A DNA stretch of 64,000 nt from Serratia sp. UGAL515B_01. GTDB lineage: Bacteria; Pseudomonadota; Gammaproteobacteria; Enterobacterales; Enterobacteriaceae. The DNA is taken from assembly GCF_033095805.1 (NCBI RefSeq), contig NZ_CP109901.1:1612001-1676000 (forward strand), given 5' to 3'. Below the pieces are notes generated by a model. It saw nothing but the letters and a program-made list of their open reading frames with translations, had not been told where the DNA came from and ran no database searches. Below, piece by piece: positions 9,756-20,276 of the stretch; position 1 is the first letter of the stretch, and every line of letters begins with the position of its first letter. The translations under genes and the position numbers were made by a program.

Positions 9756-10626
9756 GAGCCAGATTCGGCAACTTCTTAAGCAATGGCTTCCGGCGGTAAA
9801 TACCGCCGGTTGTCATTTTAGTGTGGTAGAAGGATTGACGGGGGAAAGTTGGCGTATTGAAAATGAAAATATCAGGCTGTTAGTACGGCAACAAACGCCC
9901 ATAAAACAGGCGTTAGGCGTCAGCCGTCGGCGTGAGGGGAGAGTGCTCAAGCGCAGTGGACAAGGTATTGGTCCACGGGTGTTGTTACAGTGTAACGATT
10001 GCCTGATTGTCGAATGGCTGGAAGGTGAAAAAGTCAGCGAAAATGTTTTTTCTGCACTGAATGCTAGTGGTGAGCTGGCAGCATTGACCGCACAGATACA
10101 TAAACGTCCACTGAGTGGTTACCGCTTAAATCTGCAGCAGCAATTTTCTGCTTATTGGTCGCAGATTGATCGGCAGCGTATGACCCCCGCCTGGCTGACC
10201 TGGCAGCATTACTTCATGCAACACAAGATGCCAAACCCATTGATGATGGCACCGCTGCACATGGATATTCATCTGGGTAACCTGGTGATCCAGGGGGACC
10301 GGCTTAGGCTGTTCGACTGGGAATATGCTGCCGATGGCGATATCGCTTTGGAATTGGCGGCACTCTTTCGATTCAATCAATTCACGCTGCATGAGCAACG
10401 GCAGTTTTTACGCCACTACACTCAGCAAGGCTACGCTGATTTAGCGCGATTGGATTCGCAGGTACAGCGTTGGTTACCTTGGGTAGATTATCTGATGCTG
10501 ATGTGGTTTGAAGTCCGTTGGCAGCAGTGCCGAGATCCGGCATTTTTGCGTTGGGGTGCAGCGTTGTACCAGCGTTTTTGTTTATCATCCGTTTTGCCTA
10601 ATAATCAATCAATACAGCAAAAGTGA
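9736..10626 (+). CDS. thiK: Thiamine kinase ThiK
   Basis: Salvage kinase phosphorylating thiamine, of the aminoglycoside-phosphotransferase-like fold. The catalytic loop reads HMDIHLGNL near residue 175 and the metal motif [17 protein letters not shown] follows. The ATG at 9736 (MATSYSESQ) lies inside the end of lpoB; a GTG at 9715 is in frame but less likely. The N-terminal half is divergent from E. coli, while the C-terminal half is clearly conserved. It ends 7 bp before nagZ. Confidence 0.9.
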   Translation: MATSYSESQIRQLLKQWLPAVNTAGCHFSVVEGLTGESWRIENENIRLLVRQQTPIKQALGVSRRREGRVLKRSGQGIGPRVLLQCNDCLIVEWLEGEKVSENVFSALNASGELAALTAQIHKRPLSGYRLNLQQQFSAYWSQIDRQRMTPAWLTWQHYFMQHKMPNPLMMAPLHMDIHLGNLVIQGDRLRLFDWEYAADGDIALELAALFRFNQFTLHEQRQFLRHYTQQGYADLARLDSQVQRWLPWVDYLMLMWFEVRWQQCRDPAFLRWGAALYQRFCLSSVLPNNQSIQQK

Positions 10627-10633
10627 GGTGGCC

Positions 10634-11665
10634 GTGGGCCCAGTTATGCTAGATGTCGTCGGCTATGAGCTAGATGCAGAAGAACGCGAAATTCTTAAAC
10701 ATCCGCAGGTCGGCGGGTTAATTCTGTTTACCCGAAATTTTCACGATGCTGCACAACTTCGCGAACTGGTACGTCAGGTCCGTGTTGCTTCTCATGAACG
10801 TTTGGTGATTGCGGTGGATCAGGAAGGGGGACGAGTACAGCGCTTCCATGAAGGCTTTACCCGTTTGCCAGCAGCTCAGTCGTTTGCAGCGCTGAATAAC
10901 GCCAGTGACGCGGGGCGTCTTGCTCAGGAAGCAGGATGGCTAATGGCATCGGAAATGATTGCGCAGGATATCGATATCAGTTTTGCACCCGTTCTCGATG
11001 TTGGTCATACCAGTGCCGCGATTGGTGAACGTTCTTTCCATAGCGATCCAGGGATTGCCATGGCGATGGCCGAGTGCTTTATCCACGGCATGCGTAGCGC
11101 AGGCATGAAAACTACGGGCAAGCATTTTCCGGGGCATGGTTCGGTCACTGCTGATTCCCATAAAGAAACGCCGCGCGATACGCGCCCGCTGGAACAAATA
11201 CGCCGACAGGATATGTCTTTATTCCGTGAACTGATCCAGCGTGAGTTACTGGACGCCGTCATGCCGGCCCACGTCATCTATACTGAGGCAGATCAACGCC
11301 CTGCTAGCGGTTCGCCCTATTGGCTAAAAGAGATCCTGCGCAAAGAGCTGGGTTTTGACGGCATTATTTTCTCCGATGATTTATCGATGGAGGGGGCGGC
11401 AATCATGGGCAGTTATGCAGAACGTGGTCAGGCAGCGTTGGATGCTGGTTGTGACATGATCCTGGTATGCAATAACCGGGCTGGTGCGGTTAGCGTGCTG
11501 GATAACCTGTCCCCGGTCAAAGTAGAGAAAATGAAGCGGTTATATCATCACGGTCAGTTCACCCGTCAGGAACTGCGTGACTCTGACCGTTGGCAAAAGG
11601 CGCATAGTGAGTTGAGTCTACTGAGCGAACGTTGGGAAGAGCACAAGCAGCGCTCTGCAGGGTGA
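10634..11665 (+). CDS. nagZ: NagZ beta-N-acetylglucosaminidase
   Basis: Cytoplasmic family 3 glycosidase that removes GlcNAc from anhydro-muropeptides during peptidoglycan recycling. A GTG start at 10634 ([14 protein letters not shown]) is preceded by GAGG and gives 343 residues, matching E. coli; the same frame extends upstream inside thiK without family similarity. The flexible catalytic loop [14 protein letters not shown] and the nucleophile motif [10 protein letters not shown] are intact. Its product GlcNAc is the substrate of the kinase encoded by nagK farther on in this window. Confidence 0.96.
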   Translation: MGPVMLDVVGYELDAEEREILKHPQVGGLILFTRNFHDAAQLRELVRQVRVASHERLVIAVDQEGGRVQRFHEGFTRLPAAQSFAALNNASDAGRLAQEAGWLMASEMIAQDIDISFAPVLDVGHTSAAIGERSFHSDPGIAMAMAECFIHGMRSAGMKTTGKHFPGHGSVTADSHKETPRDTRPLEQIRRQDMSLFRELIQRELLDAVMPAHVIYTEADQRPASGSPYWLKEILRKELGFDGIIFSDDLSMEGAAIMGSYAERGQAALDAGCDMILVCNNRAGAVSVLDNLSPVKVEKMKRLYHHGQFTRQELRDSDRWQKAHSELSLLSERWEEHKQRSAG

Positions 11666-11741
11666 ATGTTCTGAGTGCCGAAAAATGGCGTTAATGATTC
11701 GGGGGGCCGTATCGCGTCCCTAGCTTGTTGCGAGGATCCAC

Positions 11742-12284
11742 ATGATTATCTATTTACATGGCTTTGACTCCACCAGTCCCGGCAATCATGAAAAGATTAT
11801 GCAGTTACAGTTCATCGACCCAGACGTGCGTTTTATCAGTTACAGCACACTGCATCCGCGCCATGATATGCAGTATTTGTTAAAAGAGGTAGATAAGGCG
11901 GTCCAGCAGGAAGGGGATGCCAACCCTTTGATTTGCGGCGTTGGTCTAGGGGGGTTTTGGGCCGAACGTATTGGTTTTCTGTGTGGCATCCGCCAAGTGC
12001 TCTTCAACCCAAACCTTTACCCGGAAGTGCATATGCGCGGCAAAATTGATCGGCCAGAAGAGTATCGAGATATCGCTACCAAATGTGTGGAAGACTTTCG
12101 TGAGAAGAACCATGGTCGTTGTTTGGTTGTACTTTCGCGTCATGATGAAGTGTTGGATAGCCAGCGCAGTGCAGAATTATTGCACAATTATTATGAAATC
12201 ATCTGGGACGAACAGCAGACACACAAATTTAAGAATATTTCGCCGCATCTGCAGCGTATCAAAGCATTCAAAATGCTGGCGTGA
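11742..12284 (+). CDS. ycfP: YcfP, UPF0227 esterase-like protein
   Basis: A 180-residue alpha/beta-hydrolase-fold protein. The oxyanion motif HGFDS is present at residues 6-10, but the position of the nucleophile elbow reads CGVGLGG, without the serine seen in the YqiA relatives; E. coli YcfP shows the same replacement, so loss of classical esterase activity is a family trait. It closes the hinT-nagZ run and is followed by a strong terminator. Confidence 0.9.
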   Translation: MIIYLHGFDSTSPGNHEKIMQLQFIDPDVRFISYSTLHPRHDMQYLLKEVDKAVQQEGDANPLICGVGLGGFWAERIGFLCGIRQVLFNPNLYPEVHMRGKIDRPEEYRDIATKCVEDFREKNHGRCLVVLSRHDEVLDSQRSAELLHNYYEIIWDEQQTHKFKNISPHLQRIKAFKMLA

Positions 12285-12308
12285 TGATGTTTATAAACCC
12301 AGTAACAT

Positions 12309-12352
12309 GCCGCGACCGTCATCCCTTCTGGGCTTGGATCGCGGCTTTTTTA
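12309..12352 (+). terminator. Rho-independent terminator after ycfP
   Basis: GCCGCGA (12309-12315) pairs with TCGCGGC (12339-12345), followed directly by a run of six Ts. It ends transcription of the hinT-ycfP group before the ndh promoter. Confidence 0.8.
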
Positions 12353-12444
12353 CCGAATTTTTTGGGGTTGTCCAATAACCTTGAGCTAACTATTTGAATC
12401 AAAATCTCAAAAAAAGCCCTCGTCCAGTCTTTATCTAAAAAACT

Positions 12445-12458
12445 TTGATGTGTATCAA
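12445..12458. promoter_or_regulatory. FNR box upstream of ndh
   Basis: TTGATGTGTATCAA is a perfect match to the FNR consensus TTGAT-N4-ATCAA. It lies about 140 bp ahead of the ndh start. In E. coli ndh is repressed by FNR when oxygen is absent, so the same control is expected here. Confidence 0.85.
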
Positions 12459-12459
12459 T

Positions 12460-12474
12460 TTTGGTATGACCAAA
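12460..12474. promoter_or_regulatory. PdhR operator upstream of ndh
   Basis: TTTGGTATGACCAAA is a perfect 15-bp palindrome matching the PdhR consensus (TTGGT-N3-ACCAA). It abuts the FNR box with one base between them. PdhR, which senses pyruvate, controls ndh in E. coli, so both oxygen and pyruvate signals appear to be read at this promoter. Confidence 0.75.
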
Positions 12475-12596
12475 TAACCTCTCATGATATTCTGGCCTCA
12501 GATAACAAACTTAACTTAAGCGAACTATATGTAATTTAAGGATATTATTTTTTACCCTTAAATAACAATTGGTTCACATTTAGAGGTTTTTTGACA

Positions 12597-13895
12597 ATGC
12601 CAAAGACGAAAATTGTAGTTGTAGGAGGTGGAGCCGGTGGTCTTGAACTGGCAACCAACTTGGGACACAAACTAGGCCGCAAAAACAAGGCTGACATTAC
12701 CTTAGTGGATCGCAACCACAGCCACTTGTGGAAACCCTTGTTGCATGAAGTGGCAACCGGTTCGTTAGATGATGGTGTGGATGCGCTAAATTATCTGGCG
12801 CATGCTCGTAATCATCACTTCAATTTTCAGCTCGGTTCGCTGATCAACATCGATCGCGAGAAAAAAACGCTGCAGCTGACGCAAATTTGCGACGAACAGG
12901 GCAGCGAATTGGTTCCCGCCCGCGAACTGAGTTACGACATTCTGGTAATGGCGTTGGGCAGTGTATCGAACGATTTCGGTACTCCAGGCGTTAGAGATAA
13001 CTGTATCTTTCTAGATAATCCGCACCAAGCACACCGTTTCCATAACGAAATGTTGAACCTGTTTCTCAAGTTTTCAGCCAAACCCGATGAGAAGGAAAGC
13101 GTTAATATCGCGATCGTGGGCGGTGGTGCTACCGGCGTTGAGTTATCTGCTGAGCTGCACAATGCGGTAAAACAGCTGCACAGCTACGGTTTTGAAGGGT
13201 TGGACAATAGCGCGTTGAAGGTCACTTTGGTGGAAGCGGGTGAACGGATTCTTCCTGCATTGCCACCGCGTATTTCTGCTGCGGCTCATCAGGAATTAAA
13301 CAATCTGGGGGTCCGTGTATTGACCAATACTATGGTGACGAGTGCCGATACCCATGGTTTGAACACTAAAGGTGGTGAGTTTATCAATGCCGACCTGATG
13401 GTTTGGGCGGCAGGGATCAAAGCACCGGATTTTATGAAAGATATTGCCGGGTTGGAAACCAACCGTATCAACCAATTAGTGGTGGAGCCGACATTACAAA
13501 CCACGCGTGACCCACATATTTTCGCAATTGGTGATTGTGCTTCTTGCCCACGTGAAGGTGGGGGGGTTGTTCCACCGCGTGCCCAGTCTGCACACCAGAT
13601 GGCTGCGCGCTGTTTTAGCAATATTCTGGCTTTAATGAACGACAAGCCTATGAAGCCTTACGTCTACAAAGACCACGGTTCATTGGTTTCTCTCTCCCGC
13701 TTCAGCACCGTCGGTAGCCTAATGGGTAACCTGATGCGCGGGTCGATGATGGTAGAAGGACGTGTGGCGCGTGTCGTTTACATTTCACTGTACCGTATGC
13801 ACCAAGTGGCGCTGCATGGCTATACCAAAACCGGTTTGATGATGCTAGTGGGAGGGATTAATCGCGTTATTCGGCCGCGTTTGAAAATGCACTGA
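12597..13895 (+). CDS. ndh: Type II NADH dehydrogenase
   Basis: Single-subunit, non-proton-pumping NADH:quinone oxidoreductase on the cytoplasmic face of the inner membrane. The FAD-binding VGGGAGGLE is at the N terminus and the second nucleotide motif [12 protein letters not shown] near residue 165 binds NADH. The conserved IGDCASCPR and the membrane-anchoring C-terminal segment are present. The ATG at 12597 follows AGAGG; a TTG two codons earlier is in frame. Length (432) equals that of E. coli. Regulation by FNR and PdhR is indicated by the operators upstream. Confidence 0.97.
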   Translation: MPKTKIVVVGGGAGGLELATNLGHKLGRKNKADITLVDRNHSHLWKPLLHEVATGSLDDGVDALNYLAHARNHHFNFQLGSLINIDREKKTLQLTQICDEQGSELVPARELSYDILVMALGSVSNDFGTPGVRDNCIFLDNPHQAHRFHNEMLNLFLKFSAKPDEKESVNIAIVGGGATGVELSAELHNAVKQLHSYGFEGLDNSALKVTLVEAGERILPALPPRISAAAHQELNNLGVRVLTNTMVTSADTHGLNTKGGEFINADLMVWAAGIKAPDFMKDIAGLETNRINQLVVEPTLQTTRDPHIFAIGDCASCPREGGGVVPPRAQSAHQMAARCFSNILALMNDKPMKPYVYKDHGSLVSLSRFSTVGSLMGNLMRGSMMVEGRVARVVYISLYRMHQVALHGYTKTGLMMLVGGINRVIRPRLKMH

Positions 13896-13937
13896 TATTG
13901 GCTTGACGTGTTAAGAAACATCGTCGTTTTATCGGGT

Positions 13938-13966
13938 AAAACCACGTGTAGGCCGCGTGGTTTTCT
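13938..13966 (+). terminator. Terminator after ndh
   Basis: AAAACCACG (13938-13946) pairs with CGTGGTTTT (13956-13964), giving a stem whose right arm ends in a T-run. Confidence 0.75.
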
Positions 13967-14150
13967 TCGTCAATGATTGCCCTTACATCATTTGATAATT
14001 TATTCCTCTTAATGCGTAGGAATAGCATTATTTGGGTGTTTTAGAGATATTTCTCTCCTTTTTTGCATCTTGGTTGGTTTTTTTGATAGGGTAACCCTCT
14101 ATCGTTCCATATTTATATAAAATGGATTAACGGATTAAAAGGAGTAAGTT

Positions 14151-16148
14151 TTGAGTTTTAGTGAAAGTAATAAGGTAAATCACAGCCGTAGTCACATAAA
14201 TCCTCCTGTATTTTATATCTCTGCTGCTTTAATTCTTATTTTGGTTTCTTGCGCTGCTGCTTTTCCCGAGTTTGCTGATCGTAAACTTAAAATATTGCAA
14301 CAAGCGATTTTTATTAACGCCAGTTGGTTCTATGTGCTGGCAGTCGCCTTGATCCTACTTAGTGTTACGTTTCTTGGGCTTTCCCGCTACGGTAGCATTA
14401 AACTGGGACCTGACCACGCCCAGCCCGATTTCAGCTATCTTTCTTGGTTTGCCATGTTGTTTTCTGCTGGGATGGGGATCGGCCTGATGTTCTTTGGTGT
14501 GTCGGAGCCTGTGATGCACTACGTTTCTCCACCCACTGGCACGCCGGAAACAGTGGAGGCGGCCAAACAGGCAATGCGCCTTACCTTCTTCCACTGGGGT
14601 CTGCATGCTTGGGCAATATATGCCATTGTTGCGCTGATTTTAGCATTTTTTAGTTATCGTCACGGTTTACCATTGACACTACGTTCGTCGCTTTATCCTA
14701 TTATTGGCGATCGCATATATGGCCCGCTGGGGCATGCCGTTGATATTTTTGCAGTGATTGGAACCGTATTCGGTGTCGCGACCTCTTTGGGTTACGGTGT
14801 CTTGCAGGTGAATGCCGGTTTGAATCACTTATTTGGTATTGCTATAAATGAAACGGTGCAAACGGTATTAATTGTTGTTATTACTGGATTGGCAACTCTT
14901 TCTGTGGTGTCGGGATTAGATAAAGGTATTCGTATTCTCTCCGAGATTAATCTGGCTCTGGCGATATTACTTTTGATACTGGTAGCCGTTCTCGGCCCGA
15001 CAGTCTTGTTGTTAAAGTCCTTTGTAGAAAATACCGGGGGATATTTATCACAAATAGTGAGTAAGACTTTCAATCTTTATGCCTATGAACCCAAATCCAG
15101 TGGCTGGTTAGGGGGATGGACTTTGTTGTATTGGGGATGGTGGCTGTCCTGGTCTCCTTTTGTTGGTATGTTTATCGCGCGGGTGTCACGTGGGCGAACA
15201 ATCCGTGAATTTGTTACCGGTGTTTTATTTGTACCAGCAGGCTTTACGCTGTTATGGATGACGGTTTTTGGGAATAGTGCTATTGATCTGATCGCTAATA
15301 AAGGAGCCAGTGATCTGGTGAATACGGTTCAGAATGACGTCGCGTTGGCGCTGTTCAACTTTTTAGAACATTTCCCGTATGCCAGAGCGCTATCATTGAT
15401 CGCGATGTTGATGGTGGTGGTGTTTTTTGTAACCTCAGCCGATTCTGGAGCGATGGTGGTTGATACCTTGGCTTCTGGTGGCAGTGGTGTAACTCCGGTT
15501 TGGCAACGTATTTTTTGGTCAGTGATCATGGGGGTAGTCGCAATTGTTTTGCTGTTGGTGGGAGGATTGAGTGCCTTGCAGACGGTCACTATTGCCAGCG
15601 CGCTGCCGTTTTCGGCGATCCTGCTGGTCTCTATTTACGGTTTGCTAAAAGCGCTGCGGATAGATGCCTATAAGCGTGATAGCCAGCAGATGACCACCAT
15701 TGCGCCGACAGCGGCACGCAACCCGATATCGTGGCAGCGTCGATTGCGTAATATTGTCTATTTTCCCAAAAGCTCACAGGTAAAGCGTTTCATGAGCGAG
15801 GTCATCCATCCTGCAATGGCAATGGTGGTTGCAGAACTGGCCAAACAGGGCACTGGTGCCCGCATAAACGACGAAAAGAGTGACCGAATACACCTAGAAG
15901 TAGACTTGGGGGATGACCTGAATTTTGTCTATGAAGCGCGCTTACGTGCTTATATCCAACCGGCCTTTGCATTAGCAGGATTGGGAAATGAAGAACGTGA
16001 AGAAGAACTCAAATATTACCGTGCCGAAATACACCTAAAAGAAGGCGGGCAAGACTACGATGTCATGGGGTGGACACAAGAACAGATTATCCATGACATT
16101 CTCGATCAGTACGAAAAACATCTGCATTTTTTGCATCTGGTACGTTAA
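14151..16148 (+). CDS. betT: BCCT-family choline/betaine transporter, BetT-like
   Basis: Secondary carrier of 665 residues with 12 predicted membrane helices. The family core is clear: AMLFSAGMGIGLMFFGVSEP, the tryptophan-rich segment WGWWLSWSPFVGMFIARVS and SRGRTIREFV. A cytoplasmic C-terminal domain of about 150 residues follows, as in E. coli BetT, where it serves osmotic regulation. The TTG start at 14151 is supported by AAAAGGAG 7 bases upstream. No betI, betB or betA genes adjoin it, so choline versus betaine as substrate cannot be decided. Confidence 0.85.
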   Translation: MSFSESNKVNHSRSHINPPVFYISAALILILVSCAAAFPEFADRKLKILQQAIFINASWFYVLAVALILLSVTFLGLSRYGSIKLGPDHAQPDFSYLSWFAMLFSAGMGIGLMFFGVSEPVMHYVSPPTGTPETVEAAKQAMRLTFFHWGLHAWAIYAIVALILAFFSYRHGLPLTLRSSLYPIIGDRIYGPLGHAVDIFAVIGTVFGVATSLGYGVLQVNAGLNHLFGIAINETVQTVLIVVITGLATLSVVSGLDKGIRILSEINLALAILLLILVAVLGPTVLLLKSFVENTGGYLSQIVSKTFNLYAYEPKSSGWLGGWTLLYWGWWLSWSPFVGMFIARVSRGRTIREFVTGVLFVPAGFTLLWMTVFGNSAIDLIANKGASDLVNTVQNDVALALFNFLEHFPYARALSLIAMLMVVVFFVTSADSGAMVVDTLASGGSGVTPVWQRIFWSVIMGVVAIVLLLVGGLSALQTVTIASALPFSAILLVSIYGLLKALRIDAYKRDSQQMTTIAPTAARNPISWQRRLRNIVYFPKSSQVKRFMSEVIHPAMAMVVAELAKQGTGARINDEKSDRIHLEVDLGDDLNFVYEARLRAYIQPAFALAGLGNEEREEELKYYRAEIHLKEGGQDYDVMGWTQEQIIHDILDQYEKHLHFLHLVR

Positions 16149-16269
16149 CCATCCTCTATTTAGCTGAGAGACGTCAAAGTTGTTGGTGGGTGGCATGGCG
16201 ATGTTCACAGGGTACGCGGAGGTGATGCTTTAACTCAGTCGCAACCATCAATAACCTGTCTCGGTCTTG

Positions 16270-16294
16270 AGTAATGGGGCATGCTGCCCCTACT
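16270..16294. terminator. Hairpin between convergent betT and mfd
   Basis: GGGGCA-TGC-TGCCCC with AGT/ACT outer pairs forms a compact stem. No T-run is obvious on either strand, so termination is only suggested by the convergent setting. Confidence 0.4.
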
Positions 16295-16341
16295 CTTGAG
16301 ACGCAATGGTGTCAGCCAACAGGCCTATTTGTGAACAGCGA

Positions 16342-19300
16342 CTATGCCAGCAGCGTATTTTCTTTAAAGGTGTCCAGGAGTTCCGCGATAAACTTCAAGC
16401 GAGTAGGGCGGTCAGTAAGATCCAACATAAATTTCAGCTTGGTTGGGCCATCTAGGCGATAAACCTGCGGCTTACTCTGCAGCAGACCAATCAGGTAACC
16501 TGGGTCGACACGGTTTTTCTCACCAAACTCGATGAAACCGCCGCGTTCATTGCCTTCGATGCGTTTGATCCCCAGCTTTTGCGCATCCTGGCGTATTGCG
16601 GCACTTTGCAGCAGCTGACGAGCAGCATCGGGCAGCAAACCAAAACGGTCGATCAGTTCTACTTTTAACTCTTCCAGTTCTGCGGCATTTTTGGCGCTGG
16701 CAATACGTTTGTAGAAAGATAGACGGGTATTCACATCAGGGACAAAGTCATCGGGCAGCAGAGCAGGCATGCGCAGTTCCACTTCGCTCATGCTGTTGGT
16801 GAGATCTTCAAGTGAGGGTTCACGCCCATTCTTCAAAGCGTCCACAGCACTTTCCAGTAACTCCATATACAGTGAGAAACCCACGGTAGTCATTTGACCA
16901 CTCTGATCTTCCCCCAGTAATTCTCCCGCGCCGCGTATTTCCAGATCGTGTGTCGCCAGCGCAAACCCTGCTCCCAAATCTTCCAGTGTGGCGATCGCCT
17001 CAAGGCGCTTTTGTGCATCAACGCTCATGGTTTTTGGCATTGGCGTTAACAGATAAGCGTAGGCCTGATGATGTGAACGCCCCACGCGGCCACGCAGTTG
17101 GTGCAATTGCGCTAGCCCAAAGCGATCGGCACGTTCGATAATAATGGTATTGGCACTCGGGATGTCGATACCCGTTTCTATAATGGTGGTGCAGACCAGC
17201 ACGTTGAAACGCTGGTGATGAAAATCGTTCATCACCCTTTCCAGATCCCGCTCACGCATTTGGCCGTGACCAATGGCGATGCGCGCTTCAGGCACCAGCT
17301 CTGCCAGTTTCTGTGCCGCTTTATCGATGTTTTCTACATCGTTGTATAGATAGTAAACCTGGCCACCACGCAACACTTCACGCAGAATGGCTTCGCGTAC
17401 GACGAGGCTATCGTACTCTCGTACAAAAGTTTTTACCGCTAAACGGCGTGCTGGTGGGGTAGCAATGATCGAAAGGTCGCGCATGCCACTCATCGCCATA
17501 TTCAACGTGCGTGGGATCGGTGTGGCGGTCAGCGTCAGGATATCCACGTTGGCGCGCATTGCCTTGATGCGTTCTTTATGGCGTACACCAAAGCGGTGTT
17601 CCTCATCAACAACCAGCAACCCTAAGTCTTTCCAGCGGAGATCGCTCTGCAACAGCTTATGGGTACCAATCAAAATATCAACTTTGCCCTCTGCGGTTTC
17701 TTGCAAAATTTGTTGCTGTTCCTTGGCGCTGCGAAAACGCGACATCATTTCAATACGTATCGGCCAGTTGGCAAAGCGGTCACGGAAGTTATCGAAATGT
17801 TGTTGTGCCAATAGCGTAGTCGGTACCAATACCGCCACCTGTTTACCGTTTTCAACGGCCAGAAACGCCGCGCGCATCGCCACTTCAGTTTTCCCAAAGC
17901 CCACGTCACCGCACACCAGCCGATCCATCGCTAATGGTTGGCACATATCGCTCAGTACCGCATTGATAGCCTGCTCTTGGTCGGGAGTAGTCTCAAACGG
18001 AAAGGCTTGGCAGAACAGCTGGTATTGATCACGATTGTGTTTAAACGCAAAGCCAGATTTAGCGGCGCGTTGAGCATAGATATCCAACAGCTCGGCAGCG
18101 ACGTCACGCACGCGTTCGGCGGCTTTCTGCCTGGCGCGTGACCACGCATCGCCCCCCAGTTTATGCAGTGGCGCATTCTCGTCTGCACCACCGGCGTAAC
18201 GGCTGATCAAATGCAGGGAAGAGACGGGCACATAGAGTTTGTCTTCACCAGAATAGGAGAGGATCAGATACTCCGCTTTGATACCACCCGCTTCCAGCGT
18301 TGTCAGGCCCACATAGCGGCCAACACCGTGCTCCAAATGCACTACTGGTTGCCCAGGATGCAATTCCGCCAGGTTGCGGATCAGCGTATCGGTATTAATC
18401 GTGCGGCGCTTATCCTGCCGACGGCGACTGACCCGCTCGCCAAGCAGATCGCTCTCACAAATCAAAGCGCGTTCGCGTAGGGTATCAAGGAAACCGCGCT
18501 CGGAGGCTCCAAGCATCATATAGTGGCCTGGCGCTTCGATTTCATCCAGACGCTGGATCAAGCGGGTACTCAGCTTGATGCGACCAAGCAGTTCCTGCAG
18601 GGTTTCACGGCGGCCTTCACTTTCTACCGAGAAAATGACGCTGCCGGTGAAGTTTTCAATGAATCGGCGCAGATTATCCAACGGTGCTTTCTGTTGAGCC
18701 TGCACAGCCAGCTCGGGAAGCGTCTGATAACCCAGGTTGGTATTGCCTGCCTTGGCAGGCAACTGTTCGGTCTTCAGTGCTACGCGTGGCCAGGCTTTCA
18801 GCTCGCCAAATAAAGCATCAACGCGCAGCCACAGTGTGTCCGGTGCAATCAATGGCCGCATTGGGTCGATGCGTCGATTTTCGTAACGCTGATTCACATC
18901 AAGCCAGAAACGCTCGGCAGCACTCTCCAGATTGCCGGTATTAACGATTAACGTGTTCGCCGGTAGGTAGCTAAACAAGGAAGGCAATGGTTGGCTGAAG
19001 AACAGCGGTTGCCAGTATTCAATACCTGCAGGCCATGTACCTTTACTTACTTGTTGATAAATATGCTCGGCGTCGCGGCGAACCTCAAACTGTTCGCGCC
19101 ATTGGCTACGGAACAGTTCAATGGCAGTTTTATCAGTTGGGAACTCATGGGCAGGTAGCAGGTTGATGGCATTCACTTCGTTTAATGTACGCTGAGTGTC
19201 GACATCGAAAGTACGCAGGCTGTCTATCTCATCATCAAAAAAGTCTATACGGTAGGGTTCTTCACTGCCCATCGGGTACAAATCAAGTAAAGCCCCTCGT

Positions 19301-19821
19301 GTGGCGAACTCGCCGTGTTCCATAACCTGATCGACGCTGCGGTAACCCGCTTGTTCCAATTGACTACGTAGCAGATCTCTGGATAGGCGTTGTCCCTTGT
19401 TCATCACCAGAGCATGTCCGTGCAGGAATTCATGTGGGCAAACACGTTGCATCAGTGTGTTTACCGGCAGAATAATAATTCCACGAGCCATGGTTGGCAG
19501 GTGGTACAGGCTGGAAAGACGAGCAGAGATAATTTCCTGATGGGGAGAAAAGCTGTCGTACGGCAGGATTTCCCAGTCTGAAAGCGTGGTAACCATCTGA
19601 CTGGTGAATTGCTGGATTTCGTCTCGCAGCCGTAACGCATTCTGCATATCCGGCGCAATGAGCATCACAGGACCTGGGTGGTGCTCGACGATCTCGGCAC
19701 ATTCAACGGCACAGGCAGAACCGGTGAGTTGTCCTAGCTGGCGTAAATCACCCGCACGAACAGGTAAAGTGTAACGGGAAGAGGATGATGCCGAACTGCG
19801 GCTATTATCTTGAATGCTCAT
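16342..19821 (-). CDS. mfd: Mfd transcription-repair coupling factor
   Basis: Large ATP-driven translocase of 1159 residues that removes RNA polymerase stalled at DNA lesions and recruits UvrA. The N-terminal UvrB-like module, the RNA-polymerase-interaction domain around HLEHGVGRY, and the RecG-like motor are all recognisable. Motor motifs include Walker A GDVGFGKTE, the Walker B box VDEEHRFGVRHKE and LTATPIPRTL. The C-terminal regulatory domain is complete. The first 15 residues are Ser-rich and longer than in E. coli. It is convergent with betT. Confidence 0.97.
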   Translation of the reverse strand: MSIQDNSRSSASSSSRYTLPVRAGDLRQLGQLTGSACAVECAEIVEHHPGPVMLIAPDMQNALRLRDEIQQFTSQMVTTLSDWEILPYDSFSPHQEIISARLSSLYHLPTMARGIIILPVNTLMQRVCPHEFLHGHALVMNKGQRLSRDLLRSQLEQAGYRSVDQVMEHGEFATRGALLDLYPMGSEEPYRIDFFDDEIDSLRTFDVDTQRTLNEVNAINLLPAHEFPTDKTAIELFRSQWREQFEVRRDAEHIYQQVSKGTWPAGIEYWQPLFFSQPLPSLFSYLPANTLIVNTGNLESAAERFWLDVNQRYENRRIDPMRPLIAPDTLWLRVDALFGELKAWPRVALKTEQLPAKAGNTNLGYQTLPELAVQAQQKAPLDNLRRFIENFTGSVIFSVESEGRRETLQELLGRIKLSTRLIQRLDEIEAPGHYMMLGASERGFLDTLRERALICESDLLGERVSRRRQDKRRTINTDTLIRNLAELHPGQPVVHLEHGVGRYVGLTTLEAGGIKAEYLILSYSGEDKLYVPVSSLHLISRYAGGADENAPLHKLGGDAWSRARQKAAERVRDVAAELLDIYAQRAAKSGFAFKHNRDQYQLFCQAFPFETTPDQEQAINAVLSDMCQPLAMDRLVCGDVGFGKTEVAMRAAFLAVENGKQVAVLVPTTLLAQQHFDNFRDRFANWPIRIEMMSRFRSAKEQQQILQETAEGKVDILIGTHKLLQSDLRWKDLGLLVVDEEHRFGVRHKERIKAMRANVDILTLTATPIPRTLNMAMSGMRDLSIIATPPARRLAVKTFVREYDSLVVREAILREVLRGGQVYYLYNDVENIDKAAQKLAELVPEARIAIGHGQMRERDLERVMNDFHHQRFNVLVCTTIIETGIDIPSANTIIIERADRFGLAQLHQLRGRVGRSHHQAYAYLLTPMPKTMSVDAQKRLEAIATLEDLGAGFALATHDLEIRGAGELLGEDQSGQMTTVGFSLYMELLESAVDALKNGREPSLEDLTNSMSEVELRMPALLPDDFVPDVNTRLSFYKRIASAKNAAELEELKVELIDRFGLLPDAARQLLQSAAIRQDAQKLGIKRIEGNERGGFIEFGEKNRVDPGYLIGLLQSKPQVYRLDGPTKLKFMLDLTDRPTRLKFIAELLDTFKENTLLA

Positions 19822-20021
19822 TCAGTTATCTTTAATCAATGGATTGAATATATCCGTCGTTTCTCAAGCTACAGAAGGTGTGTTCCTGGCCGATTTGCCG
19901 GTCAGTTGCAGCCTGTCCGCCACTTGGCTATAACAGTTTTTGTGGTGTTCACCGTGGGATTAACGCATGAAGACCGCAAAATCCTGCTCGTTAGGCGAAA
20001 ATAACAACGCGCCTTTACCTT

Positions 20022-20203
20022 GTATACTCTAGATAATTCCAGTTGCATGACAAAAGCGCAGTGCGTTTTGAACAGCGTCTGCGCTGGCCCCGAAGGGCGA
20101 GTCATACGGCAAACTCGCTAATCCCCAGGGGCATAAATCACTATGTTACTGGGTGAAGGCGTGCAGCCAACGTACAGGCAACCTGAAGTAGGACGAGTAT
20201 ATA
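20022..20203. repeat. Palindromic repeat element, long form
   Basis: Bounded by TATACTCTAGATAATTCCAG and an inverted AACCTGAAGTAGGACGAGTA. The interior (GACAAAAGCGCAGTGCGTTTT, CACTATGTTACTGGGTG in pieces) parallels the element at 6702-7067 minus the nested MITE. It fills most of the 455-bp gap between mfd and the dehydratase gene; nothing else is evident in that gap. Confidence 0.6.
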
Positions 20204-20276
20204 CTAGACCAGCGGTCAATAAACTGACACAGCTAAAAGCGTATGTATCCGGTTTGTCGACGGTTATTTCACCAAT

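Noticed and set aside
10508..10633. Upstream extension of nagZ inside thiK
   Set aside because: It is the thiK sequence read in another frame; the GTG at 10634 matches the family N terminus.
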